Assembly (NCBI GenBank): GCA_034620365.1
Contig: JAQGEQ010000037.1
Location: 310,001 to 374,000 of the forward strand
DNA: 64,000 nt
Reading direction: 5' to 3'
Source: Pegea sp. RAD2-039
Taxonomy: Eukaryota > Chordata > Thaliacea > Salpida > Salpidae
The notes below the pieces were generated by a model, which worked only from the letters and a program-made list of their open reading frames with translations, did not search any database and was not told the origin of the DNA. A program made the position numbers and the translations under genes. Position 1 is the stretch's first letter, and the number at the start of each line of letters is the position of its first letter. Shown piece by piece: positions 1-11,998 of the stretch.

Positions 1-1673
1 CTGAATAACTCAAACGTCTTCAGATAAAATTTAATATTGTTTTGAAATGAAACGCTTTAAGCCAAAAAAAAAATTAGGAAAAATCTGAGTTGAAAAGATT
101 GAAAAATTTCAGTTGTTAACCAGAAAAATTCAGTGTTTAAATGATAAACAAGACTTAAAAAATGACATTGTGAAAATCAAAGAATTTACTTGAAGATTAT
201 ATCTGATGAGAAATGTTTTTGTATAATTAGAAGATTGAAAATGAAGATTGATTGATAAGCTGTATATCAATATACTTTTTGTGCTCACGTCTTTAACTTT
301 AAATTTATTTTGAAAATTTATCTAGTCAAATATGCTATTTTAATTTTTTACTTGAGATTGTGAAATCGCCCTCAGAAAACAATTTAAAGAAATGTTTGAA
401 TTAAACAAAACTGTTAGATTATTTCTGTTCATATTAATAAAACATCACTGTAAGACACCGTCTAGCGGATAGAAAACAAAACTTGCTTTTACAGTTAACA
501 AAATGAAATTATAATTCAGATTAGTTTATTATAAACTTAATTAAAATGTAAACTTCTTATAATCCTCACTTTTTAAAAGTATCTTTTATAAATCATTTCT
601 GAAGGCTGTTATGGAGAGTTTTTATCTATTTTAATTGAAAAATGTTTAAGATGTTGTAAAAACTACTTTGACATACATAAAAATAATTTTACACAAAATG
701 CATCTTGTACCTTTTATTATATTTTAGACCTATGCTGACACATTGTTTAAATTGGTTCTCAAAGATTAAATCATTTTTTTACATACATAAGAGAAAAATA
801 TAAGTAGCTGAATTTTTTCCTTTAAAACTTTATAGAATAATAAAAGTCTCATATTTTTGGTGGCTGAAGACACTTAAGACTTGTTTTTCGAGATTTTAAC
901 ATTTATAAATTTTAATTTCAATCAATCTTTAGCAGGAGAAAATGTTTACTTCTATTTAGGTGTAAAAAATTTCTTAAAGTTGAAACATAAAAAGTAATTT
1001 ATGTTTTATGGTGTTAAAAAGCAATTAAAGTTTGATATTTAACAAATTTCATGTAAATCTTTTAGTTTATTACGTTTCATAGAAACTTTATCTGACAACT
1101 TTCAATTACAATCATTAATCTTTGATTAATTATATCTTATATCAGCTTGACAATTAATTATACAAGATCATTAAATACTGATATGAAAAATTTGTTTTAT
1201 ATCTTTTGAAACAGAATCTTTTAATGAGTTTATTGTTTAAGTAACAACAGAATCACTATATTAGACAGACATCTTTCTATTAATCAAAAATCTAAATATC
1301 TATTATCAACTAAAACCTGGTTTTTTAACTAATTTATTAAAAACATCACAAAAACATTGGTGCAAAAAGAGAATATATAAAATATAAATATTTCACAAGT
1401 CAATGTGACGTCATCAATCACGTTGACGTGACCGAAATTCATTTTGATATATTTTAGGTTCAGTTGAAAATCAGATTTCTGATTCAAAACTTTTCACTTA
1501 TTTACCAAACGCGTCAGGTTTGTACGTCATAACTCCAAGACCGAAGTTGTGACGTATTCGTCTATGACGTCATTTGTTGCTTTCAGATTTTGAAGGTTTG
1601 GAATAGAAAAAAACAAACAAAATTAAGTTTGCAAGATATTGTGATACACAACAAAGGTACACACTTGAAATTT
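1..1673. other. AT-rich intergenic DNA with dispersed CRE-like sites
   Basis: I found no open frame or RNA gene here. Base composition changes near 1400: the interval 1400-1580 is richer in G and C than its surroundings. It holds several TGACGTCA-like palindromes (near 1405 and 1565) and related ACGTCA/TGACGT half sites. These resemble the core of the minisatellite that follows and may be older, diverged units or true CREB/ATF-type sites. No TATA box or start could be assigned. Confidence 0.4.
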
Positions 1674-2511
1674 TGACGACGTCATCATCTAACCACGTGA
1701 CAACTTGATGACGTCATCATCTAACCACGTGACGACTTGATGACGTCATCATCTAACCACGTGACAACTTGATGACGTCATCATCTAACCACGAAACAAC
1801 TTGACGCCATCATCTAACCACGTGACAACTTGATGACGCCACCATCTAACCACGGGACAACTTGATGACGTCATCATCTAACCACGCGACGACTTGATGA
1901 CGTCATCATCTAACCACGTGACAACTTGATGACGTCATCATCTAACCACGAAACAACTTGACGCCATCATCTAACCACGAAACAACTTGACGCCATTATC
2001 TAACCACGTGACAAATTGATGACGTCATCATCTAACCACATGACAACTTGATGACGTCATCATCTAACCACGTGACAACTTGATGACGTCATCATCTAAC
2101 CACGAAACAACTTGACGCCATCATCTAACCACGAAACAACTTGACGCCATTATCTAACCACGTGACAAATTGATGACGTCATCATCTAACCACATGACAA
2201 CTTGATGACGTCATCATCTAACCACGTGACAAATTGATGACGTCATCATCTAACCACGTGACAACTTGACGCCATCATCTAACCACGAAACAACTTGACG
2301 CCATCATCTAACCACGTGACAACTTGATGACGCCACCATCTAACCACGTGACAACTTGATGACGTCATCATCTAAACACGTGACAACTTGATGACGCCAT
2401 CATCTAACCACGTGACAACTTGATGACGTCATCATCTAAACACGGGACAACTTGATGACGCCATCATCTAACCACGTGACAACTTGATGACGTCATCACC
2501 TCACCACGTGT
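1674..2511. repeat. Minisatellite, 32/29-bp unit carrying CRE and E-box palindromes
   Basis: I counted 27 tandem copies of a unit centred on ATCTAACCAC. The common form is 32 bp and contains TGACGTCATC and CCACGTGACAACTTGA; a shorter 29-bp form has GACGCCATC and CCACGAAACAACTT. About half the units keep a perfect TGACGTCA (CREB/ATF site) and more than half a perfect CACGTG (E-box). A multi-unit pattern with two consecutive CGAAAC units followed by GTGACAAAT recurs at about 1950-2060 and 2100-2210, so there is higher-order structure. The array ends about 290 bp beyond the 3' end of the ESCO gene. Confidence 0.95.
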
Positions 2512-2795
2512 TTTTATAGTGGAATATATATAATTTTATACTTTGAAAAACTAAAAAAGATGATATATCAGAAACTGTTGTATCATTTACAAATCATTTC
2601 CATCTGATTAATTTTTCTCATCAAACTGAAAACTTTCAAAAACAATTTATGTTTTTAGCAATCTTTTTAATCGACAAGTTTTAGGAAGTCAATAAAAAAA
2701 GTTTAACAAAAATTGCGATGTCATTAAAAGACAATTTCACAAGACTGGGTTAACTTCACAACAACTTTTAAAGTTTTTAGCGTAAAAATATCAAA

Positions 2796-4001
2796 TTAAA
2801 CAACTTTATGATAAGTGAAAAATTGTTCAGTCTTACAATACTTAGAAGCAAATTGTTGTCCATCAGTTGTGGGACTTGAAAAAGCGATTTGATCAACTTC
2901 AAGATGCACACCAGTAAGAAATGATATTCGTAATGCGTCTATCATCTTTGAAGCATATTTACGTTTTCGGAATTTTGGATTGGTCCAAATTCTGGAAATT
3001 CCACAAGTAACTGGTTCAGGTAATTTCGATGCTACCATCACCACGTCATCAGAACTTCTAGGTAGGACTCGATAAGCTTCTTGGAGTGGCTCCGCGATCA
3101 GAAAACTGATCAATTCCTGATCATCTGATACATACAGATAACAAGTTTGACGATTAGATGAAATCTGATGAGCAAATCCTAAATCTTTATCCACTACTTC
3201 TTTAATCTCTTCAACTTTGTTTAGAGCATACTTTGGATCAGTTGGAAGGACTTTTATGATTCTACCATCCATGAAACTAGCAACTAAATGTTCATTTTTC
3301 AATCCAGTGAACTTAAGAGCATTAATAAACTTTTTATGATACAGAGTATGTTGATTGACATCTCTTGGGTCAGTGCACGAGTAAACCATGTTACATTGAG
3401 GACATTGGACAGCTCCAAATTTTTTCTGTCCTGCATCTATAACTAGCTGCTTATATTCGGATGCAGAGGTCTTCAAAAGATGTGGTTTATTTGGTTGGGT
3501 TTTTGGTGAAATGTTTGAAGAGTTTGTTTTGATCCTTCGGAAATTGAAAAGTGGATAGTATTTGTCCGCATTTGGGTCTTTTTCAGACGTTTTAATTTCA
3601 TTTTCTTTTGTTGTGCTCACTGTTTTCAGTGCGACATCTAGCGGTTGGTTATCATTAGTAGGCTCTTTTGTTGGCCAATAAGTTTTAACGTTTAAATATT
3701 TACTGTTTGGTTTTATAGATGGATAAGGAGTATACTTCAGTGGGTTTGGTTCTTCTATTTTCTTCTTCTTATTACAAACTTGTTTTTTTGATCTTCTTCT
3801 TCGAGATTTTGATCTTCTTACTGCTGGCTCATCGTAGTCAAATACTGCTAGCTCTTCTTTCTTCTTCATCTCTGCTCTCATCTCTTCATGCTCTTTTTTG
3901 ATCTTCTCCAGATCCAGGGCTCTTAGGAACTGATCGATTCGGCCAGATTTTGGAGTCTTGTTTTCGTCGGAATCCTTTGGAGTCTTATTTGATATCATCA
4001 T
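2796..4001 (-). CDS. ESCO: ESCO/Eco1-type cohesin N-acetyltransferase
   Basis: This 401-aa protein acetylates the cohesin subunit SMC3 during S phase in its well-studied relatives, which establishes sister-chromatid cohesion in the nucleus. The N-terminus (1-190) is charged and low in order, with a basic stretch at about 62-82 (RSKSRRRRSKK) that looks like a nuclear localisation signal. A single C2H2 finger follows (C200, C203, H218, H222), preceded by the family signature DAGQKKFGAVQC. The C-terminal acetyltransferase part contains DGRIIKVLPTDPKYAL, VDKDLGF, CGISRIW and a FRKRKYASKMIDALR segment in the acetyl-CoA-binding position, then AFSSPTTDGQQFA. It reads as one uninterrupted exon although other genes here are split, so it may be intronless or a retrocopy. 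The frame has a second Met at codon 2. Vertebrate ESCO proteins have much longer N-termini. I am confident of the family; ESCO1 versus ESCO2 cannot be decided. Confidence 0.93.
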   Translation of the reverse strand: MMISNKTPKDSDENKTPKSGRIDQFLRALDLEKIKKEHEEMRAEMKKKEELAVFDYDEPAVRRSKSRRRRSKKQVCNKKKKIEEPNPLKYTPYPSIKPNSKYLNVKTYWPTKEPTNDNQPLDVALKTVSTTKENEIKTSEKDPNADKYYPLFNFRRIKTNSSNISPKTQPNKPHLLKTSASEYKQLVIDAGQKKFGAVQCPQCNMVYSCTDPRDVNQHTLYHKKFINALKFTGLKNEHLVASFMDGRIIKVLPTDPKYALNKVEEIKEVVDKDLGFAHQISSNRQTCYLYVSDDQELISFLIAEPLQEAYRVLPRSSDDVVMVASKLPEPVTCGISRIWTNPKFRKRKYASKMIDALRISFLTGVHLEVDQIAFSSPTTDGQQFASKYCKTEQFFTYHKVV

Positions 4002-6505
4002 CTGTAAGATTAAAAAGATTTGATTTCAAAATCTAAAAACTGAATTTGTAAAAATAAATTATCAAAATATATTTCAGAAGATTCAAATCGAAAAGTTGAT
4101 CTAAAAAAGGAATAAAATTTAATTCCAAATCCAGAAAAATGAATGATTTGAAGTAAACAAACCCTTCAGTATCTTTAATCACGTAAAAGTAAATTAACAA
4201 ATAAGAAAACCAGACTTTTTAGAGATGTTAGCTGAAGAATTTCTGACAAAAGTTAAGAAAGTAGAAAAAGAAAAATATATTTTCTATCAAATGTTATTGA
4301 AAGATTAAAAAATAATTTTTTTGATAAAGATGAGATCTTGATAAAAGTAAATTCACAAAACATAATGAGAAGTGAATTGGATTATGAAGAAGTTTATCTA
4401 GTGATGAAAATGAAATAAAAAGAGTCTTTTAGTTATCTTCATCAGATAGTGTTACTAAGTGATAACATTTAAAGACATTCATTTGTAAACAGAAGATAAT
4501 TTAGTTTTTTCATTTTTATAAATAATCAAAAAAATGAGATTAATTTGAAGAATGTCATATCAGTTCAAAGATTTAGAGGTAAACACCATCAACTACAAAG
4601 CAAAATAGCTACCAGTAAGACAATTGTTTGAAGATTTAGTGGGTTAAGGTGCTAAATCAGGTTGAGGAGTTTTACAACTCAAGGTACTAAAACTGGTTTT
4701 TAATAAATTCATGTTGTGATTAAAACAGAATTACTGGCTTACAAAAATATAATTTCTAATTGTTTTGTAAGACAAGTATATAAAATTTACATGTTTACAA
4801 AACACATAAATAAATAAAAAAGTTATTTGATAAGCAAATAACTTGTTGGGAAAAGAAATTTGTACAAAAAAGATAATGAAAATAAACTGAAATTGAAAGT
4901 ATGTAAAAATCTTTACTAGTAGATCAGTTGATAATAAAATAAAAAACTTTTTTTACATAGCAAACAAGAAACTGATGCCCTGAATATCTTCTAAAAGATT
5001 AGATCTGAGATTATCAAATCTTAAACTTGTTAAATATGAAATGATTTAAAAGTTCATAACAAGGATTATATGAAGATGAGATAAATAAAGATCAATCATA
5101 AAGAAAATTCATGATAACTGACTTTATAAAAAATATTTTTTATATCAATTCATCTGCAAAATACAGAAGTATAAAAAGCTTTTAGACTTAGTATTAAAAT
5201 CAAGATATACACAAGTAAAAATATTTGAAGCAATTTTAGAGGATTTTATAGTTGAAAAAATAATTCAGATGATAGAAAATAGTTAAAAATTCAGTTAAAA
5301 GCTAATAAAAATGGTTTAGATTATAATATAATACATTAAAGTAGTTTTCTAAACATGATTATATAACTAGATTAATGAAAATCATCAAATAATTGATAAA
5401 AGTATAAATTATAAACACAAAAAACAAATTTATTTTTATGTAAAAAGTTTTCCAACTAAGAAAAAAATAACTTGAATAAAACATGAAATTAATTGGCAAC
5501 AAATAATTGTTTAAACTGCTATAAATATTTTCAATGATTACATGAAAAGCTAAAATATAGAAATCTAAACATAATTACACTGAGACAATAAAGTGACCTA
5601 CATAATTAGAGTATTTATAAACAATTATCTGAATTAAGAAGAGAATTATAGATAAACAAACTTAAGCAAAAAGAAGCTTAAAAACAAATACTTCTAAAGT
5701 TTATATTAGATGTAAACAGAGTTTACTATTATTAAAATTTTTATTTAAATATAATAAAACAGCATAAAATATAAAGTTGACAACTTCTTACCTTATATAC
5801 TTTACAATTCTTTAAGGATATTAAAAATCATCAACTAAAGCAAATTACTTGAAAAATTCACTTTATTTGAAACCTAAAGAGTATACAGAAATATTTAGTT
5901 ATGGTCTTGCAAGTTTTAATATCAAAAAGTTATAAAGTATAATTTCTTTTAAACAATTTGATTATCAACTTTGAATTAATAAGGTTTTTTAATAGATAAA
6001 CAATGATAGTAGATATATCATTATATATATAGCAACAATAAAAAAATAAATAATAAAACCAAAATATTTCTCACATGATTAAGTCACTAAGGTTTAGTTT
6101 GACAACTTGTCTGATTTACTTTAAAAAATTTTAAAGCATAAGACATTTGATTTCAATTGGCATAATCATTTTCAACTAAAGAACTTTTATATTTACATCT
6201 TTTAGTCAGGTAGTAGTAACATGACAAAGAATGTATCAAATAGATGAAAAGGTAAACAATAAAACTATTTCTTTATGAATGTATCATTAACTAAATGACA
6301 AAACTTTAAAACAAAGTACTGAAATAATGTACCATAGAAAACAAACTTTATTAGTTGACCTTAAGATTAAATGAGGTTAGTTATTTATGACATTAAATTA
6401 GATAAAAGCAAAATGTAAAAACAGAATTCAAAACGCATGTTACAGAATAGTTTTCAATAAGTAGTAAAAAATGTTATATAAGAATCTAGCCAAAAGTTCA
6501 TTTGA
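4002..6505. other. AT-rich intergenic region, no gene seen
   Basis: About 2.5 kb between the 5' end of the ESCO gene and the 3' end of BRK1. Stop codons are dense in all frames. I saw no recognisable exon, RNA gene or repeat. The promoter of the ESCO gene should lie in the first few hundred bases, but no motif stands out. Confidence 0.5.
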
Positions 6506-6739
6506 TCAATTTCCAATCTTTTCACTAGCAAGCAAGGCCTCTACAAACTTCATTCTTCTTTCAAGATTTGTCAACTTCTCATTTAAAATAGCTAAACGAG
6601 TCCGGCAAGAGAGATCAAATCCATTTAAAAAATCAGCAATCTTCTTTACACTACTTGTAATAACTTCAATATATTCATGGTTGGCCCAGTCCCTTTGGAT
6701 TTGAAGTTGGATATCATTCAATTGTTGAGACCTATCCAT
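6506..6739 (-). CDS. BRK1: BRK1/HSPC300, small subunit of the WAVE complex
   Basis: This 77-aa single-exon gene encodes the BRICK1 subunit of the WAVE/SCAR regulatory complex, which controls Arp2/3-driven actin assembly at the cell cortex. The identification rests on the conserved core: the segments [31 protein letters not shown] and [19 protein letters not shown] match the animal BRK1 family, whose members are about 75 aa. The pattern is a heptad-rich coiled coil, consistent with packing in the WAVE trimer stalk. The start codon at 6739 gives the expected family length. No frameshift or stop interrupts it and no intron is needed. An open frame on the opposite strand is its shadow. The short flanks are AT-rich with no clear promoter element. 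Confidence 0.95.
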   Translation of the reverse strand: MDRSQQLNDIQLQIQRDWANHEYIEVITSSVKKIADFLNGFDLSCRTRLAILNEKLTNLERRMKFVEALLASEKIGN

Positions 6740-7865
6740 AATTATTTATAGCTTATTATTAACTAGTAATCCTAAAAAGATTTAAAAAATATAAAAAAAA
6801 CAGAATTGTTTAATTTTGTAAACAAAACCTTAAAACTAAACAAATTTGTGTATTAATATTTACATTTTATAAACAAATTTCATTTAAATCTGATAATCAA
6901 TTGTTTAGAATAATGCTTAGGTTTTATAAACAAATATAAAAAAAGAAAATACAAAAATTAAAACCAACAGTATTTTGCTAGTAACAAAAAATAAATAGTT
7001 GATAATAAGAACATGATTTACTTATTTAAAGAAAATCTTTTACAACTTATAATTTATTATGCAATAATACAAATATTTAATTAACAATTCTAAATATATA
7101 AGATAAGTCATAATAAAAATGAACAAATAAAAGTATTTAAATGAATTATTATAACAGAAAAATTTACTTAAATGATTTTTATTATAAAATATCATTAAAA
7201 CAAAGACAAAATTATTAGATAAATATAAAATAACATAAAAAATATAAAATAGAAACAAAGTAATAATTAAAAACAAAACATATTTTAAAATCAATAATTA
7301 TGAAAAAACTATTTACAAAAACTTTGTAAATTATTTTAATTTTTTTCACAAAGAAATTTTGAAGATTAAAATTTATTTACAAATAAACTATCCATAAGAA
7401 ATCACCTAAAAACAAAATATTTGACGCGCAGAAGAAAAGTTTAAAGAACAAAAAATTTAAAATATTTTAAGAACACATAACATAGAATGTGTTATTTACA
7501 GAAAAATAAAGCTAGTTACTAAACAGAAAATATACAAATAAATCACTGAAAAAGAAATACAGCAAACCAAATTTTCGGTCTAAACTGCTGATTAATAATT
7601 TTTTTCTCAAAATAAAACCTTTTAAACTCAAATTAACTACGAGAAAAAAACTAATCAGAGATTTAAAGTGATTATCATAAAAGCTTTTGGTAACAAACCC
7701 ATTCATGATAACTGGTTAAAATTGGCTTTTTCGATCATGAATTGAGTCATCATTAAAACGAAGCTAAGAAATTATAAAAATTATTATCCAACATTTTTAT
7801 CAATATTTTTGCAAAAAATTAAAAAAAAATTAATCAGAATTTACGTCGTAAAAGTCCTTTTTAAA
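6740..7865. other. AT-rich intergenic region, no gene seen
   Basis: Strongly A/T-biased sequence with only low-complexity open frames rich in Phe, Tyr, Ile and Leu. Nothing recognisable was found. It ends at the simple-sequence tail of the adjacent LINE. Confidence 0.5.
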
Positions 7866-9060
7866 TGGTTATTTTATTTATTTATTTATTACAATAAATG
7901 TGAAGGAGGGTGCCTAAAGAGAGCACCTCTCGCTAACACACATTCTCACAAATTAGATCTATTTGATGTGTAAACGAAAAAGCATATGACAAGGAAGAAT
8001 TGCACTGAATCATAGAATTGTAAAAGATAAAAATTCACAGTTTAGAAATGGCAATGTTGGCGATATTATAACAATTCAGCTTTTTCTTGAACAGCATAAG
8101 TGATTTTGACATGACAATCTCTGATGGCAGATTGTTCCATGTACTGATTGTGCGGTATGAGAAAAAACTTAATCTGGTTAACGTAGCTGGTGGAGTGGGC
8201 TTATTAAGATGTAATTTATGTCTTCTAAGTTGATATAACTTGAGGGAGGGACTAATGGAGAAAAAGTCATCAAACTGAAGATCAATCAGGTTGTGAATAA
8301 TTTTAAAAATCAGAATAAGGTCGTGTTTAATTCTTCGGATTTCCAAAGTATCTAGATTGAAGAAGCTGAGACGATGCTTATAACTCTCGTATTTGATATT
8401 AAGTTTCCTGCAAACCAATCTCGTAAATGTTGCCTGAACAGATTCGATTTTTCTGATATCACCAACTTGATATGGCATCCATGCACTGACATTGTATTCA
8501 AGAATAGGGCGTATGTACAGTTTGAAAAGGTTGACGTAAAACCATGGATCTTTAGAATTAAAAGTCTTTATGATGAGGTGGACAAGCTTGATAGATTTTC
8601 CAAAGATTCTGGAAACATAACTGTGCCATTTGAAGTCAGATGTCAGAGTAATGCCGAGGTCTATGACTGAGGATACTCGTTCAAGAATAGATCCATTGAT
8701 GTAGTATTGGTTGCTGAGGCTGGCAGCTGGCTTACGGGATAATGTTATAACTTCAGACTTTGTTGGCTAGATTTTAAGTTGCCAATTCGCAGACCAGTTT
8801 TCTACAATATTTAGTGCAGTTTGGAGTTTTAAGTGAGAACCAGATAATAGCTTGATGTCATCTGCATACACAAACACACTGACATTGTCTACTGTTATTA
8901 GTTTTCTGATGAGGTCTTCAATGAAAATCAAAAAGAGAAGTGGACCCAGAACGGAACCCTGAGGAGCGCCGCTGGTGACTTTACTAGGAGTAGATAAAGA
9001 TCTTTCTACACGGGCTCGTTGGGTTCTAATGAACTACGTTGGGTTCTATTGAAGACATAG
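7866..9060 (-). mobile_element. 3' part of a CR1/Jockey-like non-LTR retrotransposon
   Basis: Read on the minus strand, this is the C-terminal half of a reverse transcriptase and the element's 3' end. The palm begins with GAPQGSVLGPLLFLIF, and the YADD catalytic motif follows in FVYADDIKL. Next come PTKSEVI, LFKLYIRPILEYNVSAWMP, the IESVQATFTRLVCRKLN region and the WNNLPSEIV end seen in CR1/Jockey-clade elements. The last 147 codons (8035-8478) are open; an in-frame TAG interrupts the frame near 8770. The 3' UTR contains GCACCCTCCTTCACATTTAT and ends in a (TAAA)n-type tail at about 7866-7895. The 5' side is truncated at about 9060, as is typical of LINE insertions. Confidence 0.85.
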
Positions 9061-9385
9061 TATAAATATTTGGGAAAGATAGACCTATAAAAGTAAATTT
9101 AAGACTTACTTACTTACTACTTAACAGAACATTTTATAAAAATTTACCCAGAAAACAATCTGATGAACAGAACCTCGCGTATTAATACTTTTAATATCAT
9201 TGGAAAATTGGTTGCTATGCAATGTTCTTATTTACTGAAGAAACTTTTCGTTCTACAACAAAATGTTCGTCTACTTATTTATAAAATGTTAACGATCTAC
9301 AACATGGACATAATTATTAAATGTCGAAAATGAACACCATCTATACAGTTACTATGTCGTATGTTTTATTATTTAATGTTTCTTA

Positions 9386-10581
9386 TGTTAATAAAATAAG
9401 GTCTGCTTCGACCGACAGTCTTTCATTTACTACTTGGTGCGCCAATTTACAGTCTACTTGTCACAGTAGGCTACTGCTAATCCCCATGTACCCAATGTGA
9501 AAGGCAAACTGTGGAAAAATATTATCTTTTTGATCCATGGATGCGTAGCTTAGGGTAGACGGTATCTGTTTAATGAGATGAATCCATCTTTCTATCTACT
9601 TATATTTTTAAAGTATTATTTACTTATTAAAAAGATTGCTAGGCTGATAAATCTTTTATACTGTTGTTTTTATTTATTTATTTATTTATTTTTTCAACAA
9701 CAGCAGAAATAACAAAACTTAAACTAATTAAAACCTATGAGTTATTTAATGAAATCAGATCAATCAGAGATTGTTTTTAAACATTTAACATCGTTTTATC
9801 TCTTCATCACCTTTTCAAACAAGAATTTACATTTCAAATCTAAAAATAGTTTGTAACCAAATATTTAAGGCTGATAAGGCTTAGTCAAAATAAACCAATT
9901 TAATTGCTTTATTGACTGTGGAAGTTTAGTTTGATTTTTGATGTCTGGATTTTCGCAAACTACGTTTATTTCTCAATAAGTGAAATAACTTCACATCCAG
10001 AAGATCATGAAGATGCAAACTTGGATTACAAGTTGCTACTGATTGATACAACTTTAATTTGTAACTTTTTCTTATTTTTTTCGAAGATTATTCAAAATCA
10101 ATTGCATAAAACATCTATAAAGTAAGAAAAAAATGTTTTTATAAAAAGAAATTGAATTTTTCTGAAATAAAAACTCAGCTACTTTTGTTGATCAGTAACA
10201 TTTACATCAACCACAAATTTGCAAATTCAAGACTATAATTTCCTAATAATTTGTAATTCATCAAAATTTACTTTTTATTTTTCTTTATAAACTAATCCAG
10301 CTTATTTATTCACAAAATAGCAAATTAAGTCTTAAGGTAGAGGAACAACGTTATGGTTACCAAAGCAAACAAATAATCAATTAAAATTTTAAATAAGTGT
10401 AGCTGATCAAAAAGCATGCTTATAATATAACTTATGATATGATGATATTTAGAGATGCTATCACCTTTCACTAATAAGGAGACTTCTGGCTGTACTTTTT
10501 TGGGCTTTTTTGTGTTATTACTCTATTGTTATTATACTGTCGTATATATTATTAATCTAATTATTATATATCTTATTAATC
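9386..10581. repeat. Long direct repeat, copy A (about 1.2 kb)
   Basis: This segment matches 13410-14602 in the same orientation over its full length with scattered substitutions and small indels. It begins at GGTCTGCTTCGACCGA and ends in ATATATCTTATTAAT. It contains TTGGTGCGCCAATTTACAGT and a T-rich stretch leading to CAACAACAGCAGAAATA. No coding capacity was recognised. The two copies flank 2.8 kb, which is LTR-like in layout, but there are no TG..CA ends and no gag or pol, so a segmental duplication or a pair of unclassified elements is as likely. Confidence 0.8.
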
Positions 10582-11265
10582 TATTAATATATAATATATA
10601 TAATAATAATAGATAAAGAGGTTTTTATTCATCTCTAATACTCGATTTAGAACAACCGAAAAGCTAATTAGAATTATGAAATAATTGTTTCTAAATTAAT
10701 AAGATGTTTTTGTTTTTATCAATTATTTAAATATGATTTCGGATTTAAATAAATTAAATAAACAAAAAGATTTCTTTCAAGTGAATTTTCGATACTTTTG
10801 TTCGGAAATTAAATTTAACAGCTGAATTTGCGGAGAGTAACTTTTGAAAATCCAAAACATAGATTTATCAGTTTTATTTGTTTTTAGACTCAAAATTGAA
10901 AGATAAGTTTTTACTAGAAACATTTAGTTTAACATTCAGAATTACTTAATGTAATATCACTAGTAATACTTTGAGTGTTAAGTGAAATCTTCAGGTATAA
11001 ATGGTTTTATTCACAAAAAAATTGTTAAATGATTGATAATATAGTTTTTATTTTTATTAAAAACGATTTTGAATCAGAAAATGCTACTTGTGCTAGGATG
11101 TCAGTTGTGGAAAACAATACAGTTGATATTTTTAAAAGTTAGAATTTTAAGAAAAAGTATACTCGGAGAAAAAATAAATCATTTTATGACAATAATGATA
11201 TCACAAGGTCTACTTTACAAAAAAAAATCAACTTTTACACTTCAACTTCATTACTTCTTTCAGTG
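10582..11265. other. AT-rich spacer, no gene seen
   Basis: Unique sequence between direct repeat A and the TGF-beta-like fragment. A pyrimidine tract ending in TTCTTTCAG at about 11264 could be a 3' splice site for the following open frame. Nothing else was recognised. Confidence 0.35.
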
Positions 11266-11749
11266 ATTTTTTTGCTATAAAACTAGATATCTTATTAACA
11301 AGGCTCTCGCTTCCACAAGCTTCATCGCACCCGTTAAAGACTTAATGGTGGAAGAAAAATTAAGTTTAGAAAATTTACAAGAAGTTTACCAGGAGCCGAC
11401 TGACGTGGCAAAACAGTTAAGTAGGTGTGAATATAATGATAAGACTTGTATGCTACACCAACGTTTACAAGACAAAAAAATCAAACATATTCAAAAGGAG
11501 GTGTTAAAGAAGCTGAATATGAAAGAAATACCGAACGTGAGCAAAAGTGACTTGCCTAATCAGATTACCATTGCTTCAATGAAAAAGTTATATGGAGTCG
11601 ATCTATTGTGTGGATATAAACCTTACATACAAATTGCACTTGAGGAAGATACAACTGTATTGAAAAAAGGAAAACGTTCTTCTGGCTCTCAAACACCATC
11701 AGAGTGCTATGATCAATATACCAGGAGATATAGACTCATCAAGATGTAA
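11266..11749 (+). pseudogene. TGF-beta-superfamily ligand prodomain fragment
   Basis: The frame is open from about 11266, with the first Met at 11345 and the stop at 11749. It contains the prodomain signature of TGF-beta/activin-type ligands: KKIKHIQKEVLKKLNMKEIP followed by NVSKSDLP, which matches the family pattern 'IK.QIL.KL.L..PPN.S...LP'. Later GYKPYIQIALEED leads to KKGKR|SSG, a furin-type cleavage site at the expected prodomain-mature boundary. Only about 15 residues lie between the two motifs, whereas an intact prodomain has well over 100, so the middle is deleted or was skipped. The cysteine-knot mature domain is absent: after SECYDQ the sequence runs into an antisense LINE fragment starting at about 11713. 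A pyrimidine tract plus CAG before 11266 could be a splice acceptor, so the fragment may descend from genomic exons. Best read as a broken gene piece; the family call is fairly strong, function is not expected. Confidence 0.55.
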
Positions 11750-11998
11750 TGTGTGTCGTCTGAGCTGATATGACTTGCGGGAAAGACTAATGGAAAGAAA
11801 TCATCAAACTGAGGGTCAATTAAATTGTGGATATTTTTAAAAATAAGAAGTAAATCGTATTTAATCCGTCGAATTTCCAAAGTATCTAAATTGAAGAAGC
11901 TGAGGCGTTGCTTATAACTATCATATTTAATATTAAGTTTCCTGCGCACCAATCTCGTAAATGTGGCCTGAACAGATTCGATTTTTCGATATCACTAA
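11713..11998 (-). mobile_element. Fragment of the CR1-like reverse transcriptase C-terminus
   Basis: On the minus strand this encodes RRKLNIKYDSYKQRLSFFNL, DTLEIRRIKYDL and LIDPQFDDFF. It closely matches the 3' end of the LINE at 8.0-8.5 kb. It is truncated at both ends and abuts or slightly overlaps the 3' end of the TGF-beta-like frame. Confidence 0.8.

Noticed and set aside
1674-2511. CRISPR-like array
   Set aside because: Units are contiguous without unique spacers and the genome is eukaryotic; it is a minisatellite.
3719-3901. Plus-strand hydrophobic frame inside ESCO
   Set aside because: Antisense shadow of the Lys/Arg-rich N-terminus of ESCO.
6471-6704. Plus-strand open frame over BRK1
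   Set aside because: Shadow of the strongly conserved minus-strand BRK1 frame.
9530-9600. tRNA-like A box in the direct repeat (GTAGCTTAGGGTAGAC)
   Set aside because: No B box at a suitable distance in either copy.
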